Assembly: GCF_945859705.1 (NCBI RefSeq)
Contig: NC_079134.1
Span: forward strand, 16,843,545-16,907,544
Origin: Episyrphus balteatus
Lineage: Eukaryota > Arthropoda > Insecta > Diptera > Syrphidae
Reading direction: 5' to 3'
Length of the DNA: 64,000 bases
Part shown: positions 23,401-36,597 of the stretch, one piece after another
Position numbering within the stretch: position 1 is the stretch's first letter
Layout: each line of letters opens with the position of its first letter
Notes under the pieces: generated by a model
The model's database searches: none
Told to the model about the DNA's origin: nothing
Seen by the model: the letters and a program-made list of their open reading frames with translations, nothing else
Made by a program: the position numbers and the translations under genes

Positions 23401-24830
23401 ACTTCTAACTCATATAATTTTGGTAATATTTGCTCAAAAATTATTAATTTTGGCCCTAATATAGTCAATTTTACTTGAATTTAGTTTTGAACACTTATTT
23501 TCTTATTTATAAGTAAAAAAAAAAACATTTTTCATTTTGTTCCTCAAGGTTCCACTTGGGGACCACTTTTGTTCAGACAATGTCCAAAATCTTCAAAGTT
23601 ATGAGCTAGTTCACATTTAAAATTGTGCATAGAACGCGTAGATTGTAGATTTGAACGCGATTCTGAAACGAAGTGCCTTGTCATCCTAAAGAATACCTTT
23701 GACCTAACATGCTTTTTTTCAGTGCTTTTGAATAATGTTCACGTGGTGTTTGTTCATACGACAAAAAAAAACTTAGGAGTTGGCTTCAGTCCGACGAAAA
23801 CTTAAGCTCACAACAACTTTTAAAAAAATTACATAATTTGTTCTCTCTGCGTCAATATCCTTCCTATAGAATACAAATGAAGATTAAGACAATGTTTTTG
23901 AATAATTTTTGATTAAAAAAAAAAATTAACTTTTTTTTTTAAATCGTGTTTTCTAAAAAAATAATAAATTGTATTTTTTTTTAAATTTTTTTAAAGTGCT
24001 GATAAAATTTATTTAATAATTACTACAAAGTAGTATACCAATACCATCTTTTTTTTAATTGTATTTATTTTCTCTTTGAACTTAAGAATATTCCTATGAA
24101 AATTTATATCCCATAGGAAATCAATATTCGAAATTTTCAACAGAATTACACTTCGATGGTTAAAGTAATAAAAGCAGGTATCTCTATAATAATAATATGT
24201 ACCAATTTATTTGAGTAGTAGCAAATATAGTTACCTATGATGATAAGTTTCAATAAACCACAATTATTCACATAAATACCGTTTGAATCCTATTAGAGGT
24301 GATTTAATACATCTCTGATATGTTATCAAAGGGAATTTTCTATCTGTTGCCTAACAACATGCATGTTTGATATATTATGTCTTAAATGATATTCTAATTA
24401 TTATAACTCCATCAAAGTTCCATATACACAAGTGGTTATACCTTATTTAACTAAGAGCGGAATTCTATTCAATTATATCAACCTTTGGAAATTTCAAGGT
24501 TAGATCAAGTTAGGGTATATTATTTAAATATTTTTTTAATATAATAAAATAAATCAAGTAAATCGTTTCAAATGTTATCCAGATAAACATTGGATTTGTG
24601 TATTTGGATTGAATTTAAAACAGTTCAGCTTTATAAATGATATTTATTTTTTTCAATAACCGAGTAGGTTTGCATAAATTTAGAATTCAGAAGAAGAAAA
24701 TACATAACTGACGACGCATGATTCCTCATACTCAAAACATGGTTCTACCTTTTCCTGTTATTTTGTCAATTTATATTTTATTTTAACAGAATTTCATGGC
24801 ACATTTCCAGTTTGATGTATTATTTTTTTT
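20410..24830 (+). repeat. Block I segmental duplication, copy 2
   Basis: Colinear partner of 15.45-18.90 kb with the same anchor order. It is longer mainly because of the 1.33-kb inverted-terminus element at 21114-22447, which has no counterpart in copy 1 (break near 16140). It lacks the 519-bp MITE of copy 1. No gene is supported in either copy, which suggests duplicated intergenic or intronic DNA. Confidence 0.72.
21114..22447. mobile_element. 1.33-kb element with TAATTGAATCGGTGATTGTT inverted ends
   Basis: The left end TAATTGAATCGGTGATTGTT plus AAAACAACATAAGT matches the reverse complement of the right end with one or two differences over ~35 bases. The interior has several TGTTTTAACACTCAA/TGTTTTGACACTCAT phrases and a GCGGCCGC site near 21202, but no coding frame. 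Block I copy 1 lacks the insertion. Superfamily and target duplication are unresolved. Confidence 0.75.
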
Positions 24831-25069
24831 AATGCTTCCTTTCTATAAAATAAAAAAAAAACTTTGTTTTTCAGAAAAAAAATTTGCATTATATGTACAT
24901 ATTATCATTTTCAAATTCAAGAAATAAAATAATTTTAAAAAGAATTTTTGTTTTTATATTTAGATTTTGGGCAGAATTTATTTTACATATGTAATATATT
25001 TATATGTTCTTTCATAAAAAAATATCATGGAATTAGAACTCCTTCTCGTTTTTTGTAATTTTATATTTT

Positions 25070-26925
25070 TCCGAAAAATGACAAAAAGTAAACAGTAGTG
25101 AGACATTATTAAAAAGCAAACAGTGAGACATAGATTTTTAAAAAATCTGTTGTTTTAGCATGAATTCAATATGATTTTGTAGTGTGTTTTCTTTCGTTTT
25201 TTTTTTTGGCTTTTTGTTATTTTTTTTGGAAAAAATGGGTTAAAGTAGCATAAATTAAATAACACTGTGATAGTTCAAAAAACCGACAGAGAGCTCTTAT
25301 GTCTACTAAAGATAATTTGAGTATGCTGAACACGATGGCGTTCTTAGTTTTTCTGGATTAGGTCAAATAAAAAAGATTTTTGCGTTTGAAATTTTGTTTG
25401 CACATGTCAAAACTGAGGGTATAAAACACCATATATTTTCCAATTTTTGATTATTTATCGATGAAAAATGATAGAAAATCTATTTTTTCCCAAGTATTAT
25501 TCGTACAAGAAGTTATTTGAAAAAAAATATGTCGAATAACTATTTAAATCATTATTTCATGGCAAAAAACGTCGACTTTTCTTTCACTTTTTCTTACATT
25601 TTTTAACTATAAAGGTACAAATGTATGCGAAAACTCAACATTTTTATTGTACACACCTTTTATGTGTTAGTACTCTGGAATATTATACATATGTAGATGT
25701 AGATATTTAATTAACAAATCAGGCATGGTATCAATATTTTTATTTAATTTTTTTTTAAGTTCAAAAAATCATTTTTCTTTCAATTTGTTTTAAAATTAAA
25801 ACATATTTACTATTACGTCCATCTGCATTATATGAGCTTACATACACAACACATAATATATTTGTCACAGTCCATCTTTAACTTAAGTGGGTTTTTCACT
25901 TAAACACGAACCCCGTTAAACTGAAGAAAATATTTAAAGATCAGAAAAGTGTTTCAGATAAGCTGGTTTTTCTCTTAAGAGGGTTTCTCTTAAGCGGGTT
26001 TTTATGCTACTTGAGAACATGGGCGTTTTGCCCCCTTCCGATCTTACGTGATATTTTGCCCCCACTTCCCCTACATATGTATTGCATTTAAACTTTTTGT
26101 AATTTTTTTTTATTTTAAAAACTAAAAAATTAAAAAAAAACAGTGTTTTACTGCTACTTTTTCACTCTTAAGCTTAACCAATACTGTAGATAGGTAGGTA
26201 CTGCCTATTCGTATTTATAAACAAGCCATATTTTATCCTGAAATACAAGACCAAATAGTTGCCACTGAGTGCTGCATTTTAATTTAAGTAATACGAAAAA
26301 TATTAGAAAAACTGAAGAAAAATCGACGTTTTTTTTGCCATAAAATAATGATTTAAAATGTCAATCGACAGATTTTTCTTTCAAATAACTTCTTGTACGA
26401 ATAATACTTGGGAAAAAATAGATTTTCCATCATTTTTCATCGATAAACAATCAAAAATTGGAAAATATATGGTGTTTTATACCCTCAGTTTTGGCATGTG
26501 CAAACAAAATTTCAAACGCAAAAATCTTTCTTATTTGACCTATTCCAGAAAAACTAAGAACTCCATCGTGTTCAGCAGACTCGAATTATCTTTAGTAGAT
26601 ATGAGAGCCCTCTGTCAGAAAAAAAAGTTCCATTTTCGAACACAGTGTAATTATATACTTGTCAATTACCTAATTATTTGACGTTTTCGTTAATTTTTTT
26701 TCACCTAAGAATGTCTCACCGATCGCACCCCTTGCAAACAGTGAGACGTTTTGACTTTTTCTACATTTTAGTCCAATGTGATGCTCTCATTCATTTTTTA
26801 ACAACAAGTTTTTTTGCAACATTAAGATAAAATATGTCTTACACTGACTTCAAAGTTTCGTTAAGCTATCTTGAAAACATTGAAAAAAAGGTTGTCTCAC
26901 TGTCCGCACCTCTCCCCTACGCAAA
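25070..26925. mobile_element. Foldback element with ~345-bp arms and GTGAGAC outer motifs
   Basis: Arm 25261-25600 is the reverse complement of 26300-26650; shared stretches include TTTTTCATCGATAAACAATC (right) and GGTATAAAACACCATATATT (left). The ~700-bp spacer carries repeated AAGTGGGTTTTTC/AAGCGGGTTTTTA phrases and a short pogo-like end (26023-26060, TTTTGCCCCC). Outside the arms, ACAGTGAGACAT (25098-25135) and TGTCTCACTGTCCGC (26891-26910) suggest outer termini, the right one ending near CCTCTCCCCTAC. The 107-aa frame at 26358-26681 lies in the right arm and has no support as a gene. Confidence 0.75.
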
Positions 26926-27397
26926 GTCATTTCTACCTACATAAAAAGTCTACAAAATATTTGACGGTGATTCAATTCAGTATTAAAAAAAATACTTAAA
27001 ATTATCTGGACAGCAGACATTTTATACCAAAATAACCTTCCTTCTCTAATGTTTCCTTAAAAAAAAAAAACCACCTGTCTTTCAAAGATATTTTGTATGG
27101 TTTCTTTATTCAAGTTTAATGATGGAAAAAATTAATATTTTACATGAGTTCAATGACCTATACTTTCCCTTCTGATATAATTCGCTTTCTGGTTTGATGG
27201 GTTTACACAATCTCAATAAGAATAGGTAACATAAATTTTGTGTAGCAAAAGCTATACTATATGACTTTTCTTTGTGAGACACAAAGAACTTATTTCTGCG
27301 ATTTTTTTTGTTCAATAAATTTCCTAGAACACAATAGCTCAACATTAATAATCCTTCTTGTAAGGAAAATATACACCTTGTATTGCATTTTCATAGA

Positions 27398-28372
27398 AAA
27401 ATAAAGTGCACGACTGGGGTCGCACGTACTTGCTCTTATGCTTATAGTTACTCTAATGTTAAAGCTTTTTATTCAAGAAAATTAAGAAAATTTAAAATTT
27501 GATATTTTCAAGAAATTAAAAAAAATAAAATCTGTTTTTATAATTAATTAAATACCGCTTTAAATGACCTTTCACAAAAAAACCAAGCATGCATGTCTAC
27601 TTCTTGTATAAAAAGGAATTTTTTAGAAAAAAATTTTCGAAAATCGTTAGAGCCGTTTTTTTAAAAAATAATTTTTCATATATAAAAATGTTCTAACATT
27701 TTTCAAAAAAAAAGTTGGTATGCCATTTTGAAGAAATAATTTATTTACGCATAAAAACGAAATTTCAAAATTTTTCATAAATCCGTTTTCAAAAAATTGA
27801 TTTTTCAAAAAAAATTTTTGAAATATTTTTTAAAAATCCAAAAATGAGTTTTTTGAAAACTTTCACCTTCACCTAAACGCTTTTGTATAAAAATTTTCGT
27901 TGAAATCGGGGTGGTCTTGAACGACATATTCATAAATAAAAAAATCCGTTCTATGACAGGTACCGTTAATAACGGTAAAAAAAAATATTTTTTTTATTTG
28001 GAAAGTTGGCTCTTATGTTTAATACTACACTCAAAAATTTTAATCAAAATCGTTAGAGCCGTTTTTGAAAAAAATTAACTTTTCTATTTCCGTTATATGA
28101 CAGGTACCGTTAATTTTGGTCCTAAAAAAAAAATTTGAATTCGTCCTCTAGGGAATCACCCAAAACTGTTAACTACCAAGTTTGAACAAAATCACTCGAA
28201 TAGTTTAGGCTGTAGCTCGAGGTACATACAGACAGACAGACAGACAGAATTGCCGGATCCACTTTTTTGGCATTCTCCATCATCGTAATGCCATGTAAAA
28301 TTGTTATCTCGAGTTCGATTTTTTTTACGAATATAGTACCTATAGTACCTATATCGCAAGTAAAAAATGAAA
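27398..28372 (-). mobile_element. DINE-1/mini-me-like element, copy 2 (minus strand)
   Basis: Reverse-complement relative of 455-1975: it begins at TGCACGACTGGGGTCGCACG, has the same AT-rich body with CGTTAGAGCCGTTTTT phrases, a short GACA run at 28231-28248, the conserved core (GGATCCACTTTTTTGGCATT) and ends near ATATCGCAAGT. It interrupts block II copy A. Sister copy B has ~85 bp of unrelated sequence at this point, so the insertion probably came with a small deletion or B has changed. Confidence 0.65.
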
Positions 28373-30609
28373 CTCAATCAAGATTTTATTATGTACAAAG
28401 TACACATTGCTCATTGAACCTTAGATTGAAATAAGGACTTTTGAATGCTTGAATCTTGCAAACAAATGGAATTCAAATGAATCTTTATCTATCCACATCC
28501 TTTATGACTCAATTGAAAATTATTACCTTCCATTTGTACCTACCCATTTCACATAAGGACCGTGTGGAATACCAAACTACACATTGTATCCTGTAAAGTA
28601 AGTGCCTACCGGAATTTTACTGCTCTCTTTTTTGGATTGAAGCAAAAAGTTTTAAAATTCTTCTTTGTTACCTAATAATTGTTCGAATTCGAATCACAAT
28701 TAAAAAGAAAAAAAGTGAAAAACTTTATCTATAGGAAAACAATTTTACAAATTGAATGAATTTTTATAAAGCTTCGAATGGAAATCTTGTATAAAGAATA
28801 GGTAGCAATTATCTTAAATAGTTTTTAGGTCAGTTAATTTACTAAAGAAAAGTTAAAGTTATTTATGATATTGTACATAACTCAAATCAAAATAAGAAAT
28901 TACAAATGTTTCCCTTTCAACTCTGAGCAGAAATTCGAAGAAACATTTTATTCAGGATCACTTATCTGATTTCACTTTCTAAAATGTTATTTATCCTTTA
29001 CAGATACATTTCTATGTAACTTGTCGGTTTCTCAATGTAGTTTCTGAAGAAACATAATAATTTTCATTGGAAAAAACGTCTTTTGAAGGAAATTTAATAT
29101 TTCTTTTTTTCTAAGTCAATTTCTTAGAAAATTACCTTTCCCGGAGATTAACTGTGTCAACTTTTCAATTTTCTGCATTTCGGTGAATAAATCAAATAGA
29201 AAACTAGAAGGGTGTTAAAGGAGTAAAGCGTCCAACTAAGCATAAAGCATTTGTATGTTATAGGGTTTTTGGCTACATTTCGCTTCAGAAACTCCCATGT
29301 GGAATTAATTCCAGGAAAATTGCCAGGCTACTTTTTTTTACTAGAGGATGACATGACACTCTTAACTTTATGACAAGAAGTCCACCTGCCGTTCATGATT
29401 ATGGGAGCTTTTAGCCTTAAAACCAAATCCCGAATTCGTGGAATCAATACGTTCTCAATTATCCTTTCCCTGATAACATGATACCAAAACCCTAATTTTT
29501 GGAATAACTTTTTCCAACTTTAAAATTTCATAACATCTATAATACTTTATTGTCTTATAATAAATTATATGCACATTGATACTGACATATAGTTACCGCC
29601 GTATTTTTTTCTTCATAATGATTACAACCAGAGTTGTAAAACTATCAATTGAAAAAAATGCATTTGAATTAAAAGTTTTTTTCAGTTTTTTTTTATTGCA
29701 AAATTTTTTTGTATGCAATATTTTTTTTAATGCAATTTTTTTTCATTTGTAATAAAGATTTTTTTTTCAGTTGAAATAATGCTTTTTGAAATGATGCATT
29801 TTTTTTTTTTTTTAATATCAAATGTAGTAGGTTTTAATTATTTTTGTTTAAATTCGCGATGGCATGGCAGGCTCTGTTTTTTAAGCATTTAAAAATAATT
29901 TTCGAAACCCCTTTTGCATTTAAAAACTAAAACCCCAACTTTAATAAATGTTTGCACTTGATCCTTTATTTTTTGTCATTAAGTATTCTTAAGTGAACTT
30001 CCGATAATGTGTGTTAAACGAGGTATGAAAAAGGATATGAACAGTTTCATTAAGGGTCAAGTTTATTTTATCATGACATCAAATTCAATTTCGTTACAAC
30101 TATTCAACGTTTTTTAACAACTTGACAGCTATAAATATTTTTTGGAACTTAGATAATGTACCTACCTGGCATAAATATTTTATATTTTCAGATTAAAATG
30201 GGTTTAAATTAATTCTGGGATTCTTATTGAATGATAAATAGTATAAACTACATACATAGTACATACACTTGAACTTACTCAAATTTAATTTGCTTTAAAA
30301 CATCAAATTTTATCAGTAGGTACTTATTTCTTGAAAAAATGTTAAATACTTTTATATATTCAATTACGTCACTCAAAAAATCTTTATTTCTTGTTAAGCT
30401 AAATATCTATACTAAATTTTTATTGTTATCCTCTGCCATACTCGTAGATTATAAATTCTTGACTACGAATATATGGCTGCTATTTTACATTCTCATATTA
30501 TTCAAGAGAAAAACAAGTCGAGTGAAAATTTATAATCAAGTTCTCGTATTCCTTTATACCCAAACTTTGTTGGATAAAATCTCTATACATTTTGCATGTT
30601 CTGGATTTA

Positions 30610-31329
30610 GGCCCATTTGCTGAAACGAGTCTTAAATATTTATGTGAAACATAAACCCTTAAGTTCTACATTACGGTTTGCACGAACTTCAAACTGTGTC
30701 ATAAATTCCTCTAAGTTTAACATAACTTAGGGGGAAGAAATAGTAGAACTTAAGCTGTTATGTTCTACCTAGGCACTTTTATTTTATGAAAAAAGCAAGA
30801 ATGTCGCTCAAAAATTGATGTCGGTAGTACAAAGGACATGAATTATTATCAATTTAATAAAAATAAACTTACATTCATTAACTTAAACCATCCACAGATG
30901 GTACAATTTACAATACAGTTTTTTGTATGAGGCACTATTTTGCTGTCATATTTCATTGACTAATTTTGACACACCAGCACATTTACACACACACACGAAT
31001 AATTTTTGTTTAACCAATTAACACTTATTTTTGGCTCAAATATACTTTTTTACACTTTTATTCCGCAAGATAAAGACACAAACTTGAACATTTAACGATA
31101 TTGTTGTATATTAATTGCTAAATTGCTCAAAATCTATTTAAATTATTTGACGTTTCTATTGGTTTGACTTTTGAATTTGAAGTTCTCAGCGATTTATATC
31201 ATGAAAGTAAATCATTGCTAGGTTAAACATAAATATTTTTTAGCAACTAAGAATAAACTAAGTAAAACACAAGAGTTATGTTCGACCTAGCTAAGATGAG
31301 AATTTATGACTAGTATGAGCAAATGGGCC
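30610..31329. mobile_element. PIF/Harbinger-like MITE, 720 bp, TTA target duplication
   Basis: Termini GGCCCATTTGCT and AGCAAATGGGCC are exact inverted repeats, and TTA lies directly outside both (30607-30609, 31330-31332). In sister copy B the site is uninterrupted (CTGGACATAATGCC at ~39218-39231). A TWA target duplication with GGGCCNTTTG-like ends is characteristic of PIF/Harbinger. The interior is non-coding and contains AACTTAAG- and AACATAAC-type repeated phrases. It depends on a transposase made elsewhere. Confidence 0.85.
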
Positions 31330-31500
31330 TTAATGCCTTAATAAAGTTATCCATGCAGACTTTAACTGAGGCTAATTGTTTATTTTCTTATTTTTGAACC
31401 TAAATTATTTTGCATGTACCTTACTCGCATGACCTTTAAAAATTTTTCATGTGACGGAAAGAGAATCACTTAAAACAATGTCACTTTTTCAAATACTTAT

Positions 31501-32679
31501 ATAGAAACACTTGAGGCAAATTTATCCAAGATTTCTGAAATGTTCATAAAATGTTTTTTGTTTTTTAGACTCATAATATGATTTATGGAATGTTTTTCTG
31601 TTTTCCATTAGCAAAGAAAAACATTCTTTACTCAAAATGTCACAGCCGGAGTGTGCTCATCAGTTGATGTCGTAATTTTGTGTGTTCTTAGAAAAGGTAA
31701 AGCATCTAATTGATGATTCGACTTGCGTTCTAGGTTTAACTTTAAAATTATTTAATTGAATCATGTTCGTCGTCTCTCGCTTGCAAACAAGTCCTTATTT
31801 TGTTTTTTTTTTTTTTAATTACATCACTTCTCCTCGGAAGAAGATTTAATCTTCCTGAAAGTTTGATATGTCTGCTTTATACTTGTGTAGACTATTGTTC
31901 GTAGTTTGAAAGCGTTTTCCAAATTCAAGAGGTTTTAGTTGATTTGTATAAATTTACTTCCAAGTCTGGTTTTTACCGGCAAGTGCTTATGGGTCAAAAT
32001 CATGGAAGTGGGAAACTTCGATGACCGAATTCTTAAAAAATCAACTTTGTTTTATGATACAAATTTCATGCTCAAATGTTCGCTTTATCCATAATTTGTC
32101 GGCTCATGAACTGGCAGAGCACAAAAATGTATATTTTTCAATTTACCGCAAAACCCCAAAAATTAGTACTACACAAATGTTCCTCGAAATGGTGGTGATC
32201 TCTTCAAAACGACTTTAGGGGACTAGAAATAATATCAATTATACTAAGATAGTTGGTTTAAATAAATCATACTTAGATAGGATACTGAGTAAAAATACCC
32301 AAAAAATGCAAAATTATGAGTGTAAGACTGCATTATTTGTTCAGATTCTTTTGGGTATATTAGATGCAATAAAAAAGAAATGGAAACTTTTCTAACCGAA
32401 ACAAATATATTCTTAGATGCGTGCCAACTATTTTAATTGGTACCTAAATGAGAAAAAAGCTTTAAATGATTGTTATTTTGATTAAAAAAATGCCAAATTT
32501 TCCACCTTCATGATTTTGACCCTTATTTCATATAGGGTTAAATATTTTCATAACTTCAAGGAAAAAAGGCATCTAAAAAAACGTTTTTGAATATAAAAAT
32601 TTCAACAAATTGATATTTCAAAAAAAAAAAAAATAAATTGATTTCTCATTTAAACATTTCAGGTACATAAATTGAATCA
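31501..32679. other. Spacer between block II copies
   Basis: Single-copy within the window as far as I can see. It holds a TA-flanked MITE at 31990-32523; the rest shows no gene or repeat. Confidence 0.5.
31990..32523. mobile_element. TA-flanked MITE with GGGTCAAAATCATG ends
   Basis: TGGGTCAAAATCATGGAAGT at the left pairs with ACCTTCATGATTTTGACCCT at the right (mismatch at the first base and a small difference inside). TA is present outside both ends (31988-31989 and 32524-32525). About 534 bp, non-coding; the 65-aa frame inside has no support. TA duplication points to Tc1/mariner-type mobilisation. Confidence 0.75.
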
Positions 32680-34786
32680 AAACAACCTTCTCTTATTTTC
32701 AGTTTCTTAAAATCAAAAACCACTTGTTTCAAATATTTTGTATGGGCTCTTATTAAACTTAAATGAATTACTTTTTCCATGACATGCCCTTACCTCTTCC
32801 TTTCCTACATAATTCATAATTCGTATTCTGGTTTGATGCTTTTAAACGAATTTTGTAAAGAAAAAGCAATATGAATTGGTTTTCGAGACACAATGAACTT
32901 ATTTCTGTTCAGTAAATTTCACAAAAACACAATAATTTCTTGACATTATAAATCAATTTGACGTCTTTTTTTGTAAAGAAAATATACATACATCTCGGGA
33001 GTACTTATTTTATTTACTAGAAAAGTATGGCATTTACATAAAAGAAATCGAAATTTAAAAAAAATTATTTCGCGAACACTGTTTATTGAACCTTGAGATT
33101 GGTTCAAGGGTTTTTTTAAGCTTTGAAACTTGCAATGGAAACAAGTGGGATTCAAATGAATTCTATTATATCCGCATCCTTTATGATTCTATAGAAAATT
33201 ATTACTTTTCAGTTGTTTTACCCATTAACTGTGTGGAATACCTAACTATTATATCCTGTTAAGCAAGGCAAAGCAAGTGCTTCCTGGAATGTGACTACTT
33301 TATTCGATGAACCTTAATTGAATTCAAATAAAAAAGTTTTTAAATTCTTCTTTGTGAATATATAATTGCAATTCAAATCACAGACTTGAAATATAAGAAA
33401 GTTTTATATTTAGCATACACTTTAAAGGCTTCGAATGGAAACCTTTTATGAAAGTTAATTCATTTGGGTAGAGAAAAATTAACATTTTTTGTAGAAACAT
33501 ACAAAAAATTGTTGAAATAATTGAAAATATAAATTGGTTTTTAGGTCAGTAAGTTCATTGAAGAAAGGTAAAAATAATTGATGATTACTCAAAATTAAAG
33601 AGAGAATTAAAAATGATTCATTCGTCATTGTCCTTAATAAAAAAGTAAAAGCATTTTATAAGAATGATATAAAATTTTATTAAAGATCACTTTTCTGATT
33701 TCACTCTATGGTATTTATTTTATCCTTTCCAGACAAACAATTATCCTACTTGCCTTTTTCTTAATGTGATTTCTGAAGAAAATAATTAATTTCAGTTGAA
33801 AAATGTCTTGATAAATCCGGATACATAGAAACATGTTTACATACCCAAATTGATATTATTTAACCTGGGTATTTGGCATTCAAATTATTTACATTTGGAA
33901 ACAGTTTCGGCAGAAGTAGAACCTCTGGTAGGTCTTACTGTCAATGAAAAAAAAAGGATATTACATAAGACCTCTGGCAGTTTTAATATGAGCAAGCCAC
34001 GAAAGTTCAACGTCATTTTTATTTGTTATAAGGATCATTATTAATGTTTGAAATCTTATCTCTATATTTTTAGCCGGGAAAAATTACAATTTCCCGAGGC
34101 TAAAGTGTGGGCAAAAAGTTGATTGTTGTCATCAAACTGTAAAATTAAAAACAATAAATTAATGAATTTAATGACGTAGAAGGCTGGATATTCGCATTTG
34201 CCATGAGAATTAAAAAAAAAGAGGAAAAATTGCCAAAAGTCTGGGTGGGTGTTAAGAAATTACCAACAGCAATTTAAGAAAGTTCAAAAACGTAAAAAAA
34301 AAATTGTAAGAGGAAAGACTGAAAAGAGTCAAAAGGAAGACTTTATTTGCCGCAACCCACCAGGTGGTGGGTCGTATTTGAGAAAAACAAGCTTTTCCAT
34401 AGTGGTCATATAATAACAATTTTTTTTACCGTCGTTAATGATGACAATTAAATTGCGTTGAGTAAAAACAATGTTATGTCAAAAAACCGACGTGCACACA
34501 CATGCTTTTTGAAGTCAAAAATCAGAAATACCTTAATATCAGTGTTTGTTACAAGAGCTACTTAAAAGCTCAACAATTTTAACATTTTTTTTGTGTTTAC
34601 AAGGGCAAACCTATATTTTGATATTCATGAAAAAAAAATCTAATAAAATTATTTCTTTAGAATTTGAAATGTAAAGTTTAACAAATCGTTATACATACTG
34701 AATAGTTTTTCCTATTTGTCTCGTTAGAAAATGCCAAAAAAAAACGTTTTTTTGAGTACTTCGGACCTTATGCTTTTGTATAAGAA

Positions 34787-35091
34787 AAATTGTTTTAGAA
34801 TATTAAGTAGCAGTTTCTAAAAGATCTGCTTTCCATTTTCCAAAACCTCTTTAAATCTTTCCGATATCTTTTTTACTGCCCGAGATATCCTCTGTTGTTT
34901 GGAATTTAATATACCATAGAAATTTTATAACGCCATTATCTCCTTTATTATAAATGAAGCCAAACCCACTTACTTCATTTTAAGATATCTCGGGCAATAA
35001 AAATGATATTGAAAAGATTTAAACAGGTTTTGAAAGATGGAAAGCAGATCTTTTAGAAACCGCTACTAAATATTCTAAAACAATTTTTTTT
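34787..35091. repeat. Inverted repeat with ~105-bp arms
   Basis: Arm 34787-34890 is the reverse complement of 34983-35091 (shared AAAGATCTGCTTTCCAT and TGCCCGAGATATC phrases, few mismatches). The ~90-bp loop includes AAGCCAAACCCACTTACTTC. A MITE-like hairpin; ends and target duplication not resolved. Confidence 0.8.
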
Positions 35092-35349
35092 ATACATTTG
35101 CATTTTCTAAAGGTAATATTTCAAAAACGGGTACTGATTAGTTTTTTCTGACTTCGGATTCGAGTTCAGCACACCGAAAACATTCAGAAAAGTATATTTT
35201 TGTTTCGGCAACAAAACCCTTGTAAACCAGTGTAATTTATCCAATCCATTGTGTTTGTCCTGAAACAAAATTGCATAAAAACCTGAACCCGTAATTTTTT
35301 TAAAATTTTGTTATTCGAAAATTAATGGACTTCATATGAAGCTTTTCAA

Positions 35350-36440
35350 GAAATTCTTTTTACCATATACAAATAGGTAATGATATCTAAGGTGAAAAAC
35401 TACTTATTTCTCTCTGCCAAATTAATTTACAAACTTTCCACTACCTAAATGTATTGCCCTATGAAAAATTCCTGTTTAAATTTATGAGACCGGTATACAT
35501 ATTTTAAAATAAGGGTTTCGGGAATTAGGTTTATTGTAAGGGAAAATTTAAAAAGTTATACGTATATTACAAATCCGAGGACAAAGAAAAGACATCTGTG
35601 TAGCACGTCAAGTTGGATTTAAAATACTTAACGGTCAAACACATTTTTGGCACAAAAAAAACCTAAAAGAACTTTTTTGCAGTGGCACGAATTTAATGTC
35701 TCAACGTGACCAAAAGAATATTATTTGCTGACGACATTCTCTTTGAATGAAATTTTCACTTGGGTTTCACTTGTCCTCTTTTTAAAACAAATTTACAAAT
35801 TAAAAGGTACTGTCCAACACCGCAGGGGGTAAAAGGACTGTGGGTAGCCATGTTGTTAAGTACTTTAGATACAGAAAAACACAGCAGATTTGAATGATGC
35901 TCTTTGTCATCGTAGTTTGGAGCTCAATTTTTCCTGATTTAATTTTAAGCAAAAAAATAAAGTTTAAATCTGTAGGCAAACTGGACAGGACATACCTTGC
36001 TTACAATCATAATTACTCTCACCAACAACAAGACAAAAAGGACATTGAATTTGATAAATTAATCTAGTAAATAATGTTTAAAAACAACAGGATATAACAT
36101 ATAATTAATTTTCAAAGTTAAAGCAGTGATTTTTATAGGTTGGTCATAGTATGAAGTTCTGGACGTCATGTGCACTCATTGTCAAGTGTTGAACTCAACT
36201 TTTATTAAGCTGTTAATAAATGAGCAACTAAAGAGATGAAAACGTAATCATTAATGCCAAACCAGTGAGTGTTACTTTTTGAAAACTTTTGTTAATTACT
36301 TTTACACAAGTTTTTTTTTTTTTTTGTCTAGGAGTTAAGTAGGTACGTACTAATGATGTAGTGAATTGAATTTTATTGAAAATTGAATAAACTTGGTAGT
36401 AATAATGATCTTTAGGAAGCAATTAAAAATTTTGTGTGTG
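35350..36440 (-). repeat. Block III relative in inverted orientation
   Basis: Reverse complement of ~44.93-45.86 kb. Shared phrases include TTTATGAGACCGG, AAGGTACTGTCCAA, GACATTGAATTTGAT, CATGTGCACTCATTG and TTAATGCCAAACCA. It lies in the extra sequence of block II copy B. Either block III is itself a mobile or low-copy repeat, or a fragment was moved here in reverse. Confidence 0.78.
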
Positions 36441-36454
36441 TTTTTTTTAGAGTT

Positions 36455-36597
36455 CACATTTTCTCGAGCTGTTGTTTGTTTATTTCTCTTTGAACAAAAG
36501 CCTCTATTTTTGTTTGTACAAAGTTACCAAATTCTGAGAGCTTTTTAGTTGGTATATCACCATATTTCGTTTGATCCATTACTTTTGGGGCACCCTG
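36455..36597 (+). mobile_element. Truncated right end of the CAGGGTGTCC element
   Basis: Matches 4054-4129 (AAGTTACCAAATTCTGAGAG; TTTCGTTTGATCCATTACTT) and, upstream, the TTTTCTCGA..GTTGTTTGTT region near 2700. It ends at GGGGCACCCTG followed by TA (36598-36599). The left end and most of the body are missing. Confidence 0.8.

Larger units (their letters stand above)
27040..31500 (+). repeat. Block II segmental duplication, copy A
   Basis: Colinear with 32.68-39.39 kb. Anchors: 27042-27375 with 32687-32995 (TTCTGGTTTGATG; GAACTTATTTCTG); 28420-29090 with 33080-33815 (CATCCTTTATGA; TTTCTGAAGAAA); 29925-30609 with 37945-39215 (GTGTGTTAAACGAGGTATGA; CAAGTCGAGTGAAAATTTAT); and 31332-31500 with 39225-39390 (ATGCCTTAATAAA). 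Similarity is clearly higher in the 30-kb part than in block I. Two transposons (27.4-28.4 and 30.6-31.3 kb) interrupt this copy only. Confidence 0.82.

Noticed and set aside
26358..26681. 107-codon plus-strand frame
   Set aside because: It coincides almost exactly with the right arm of the 25.1-26.9 kb foldback element, and the left arm has no matching open frame.
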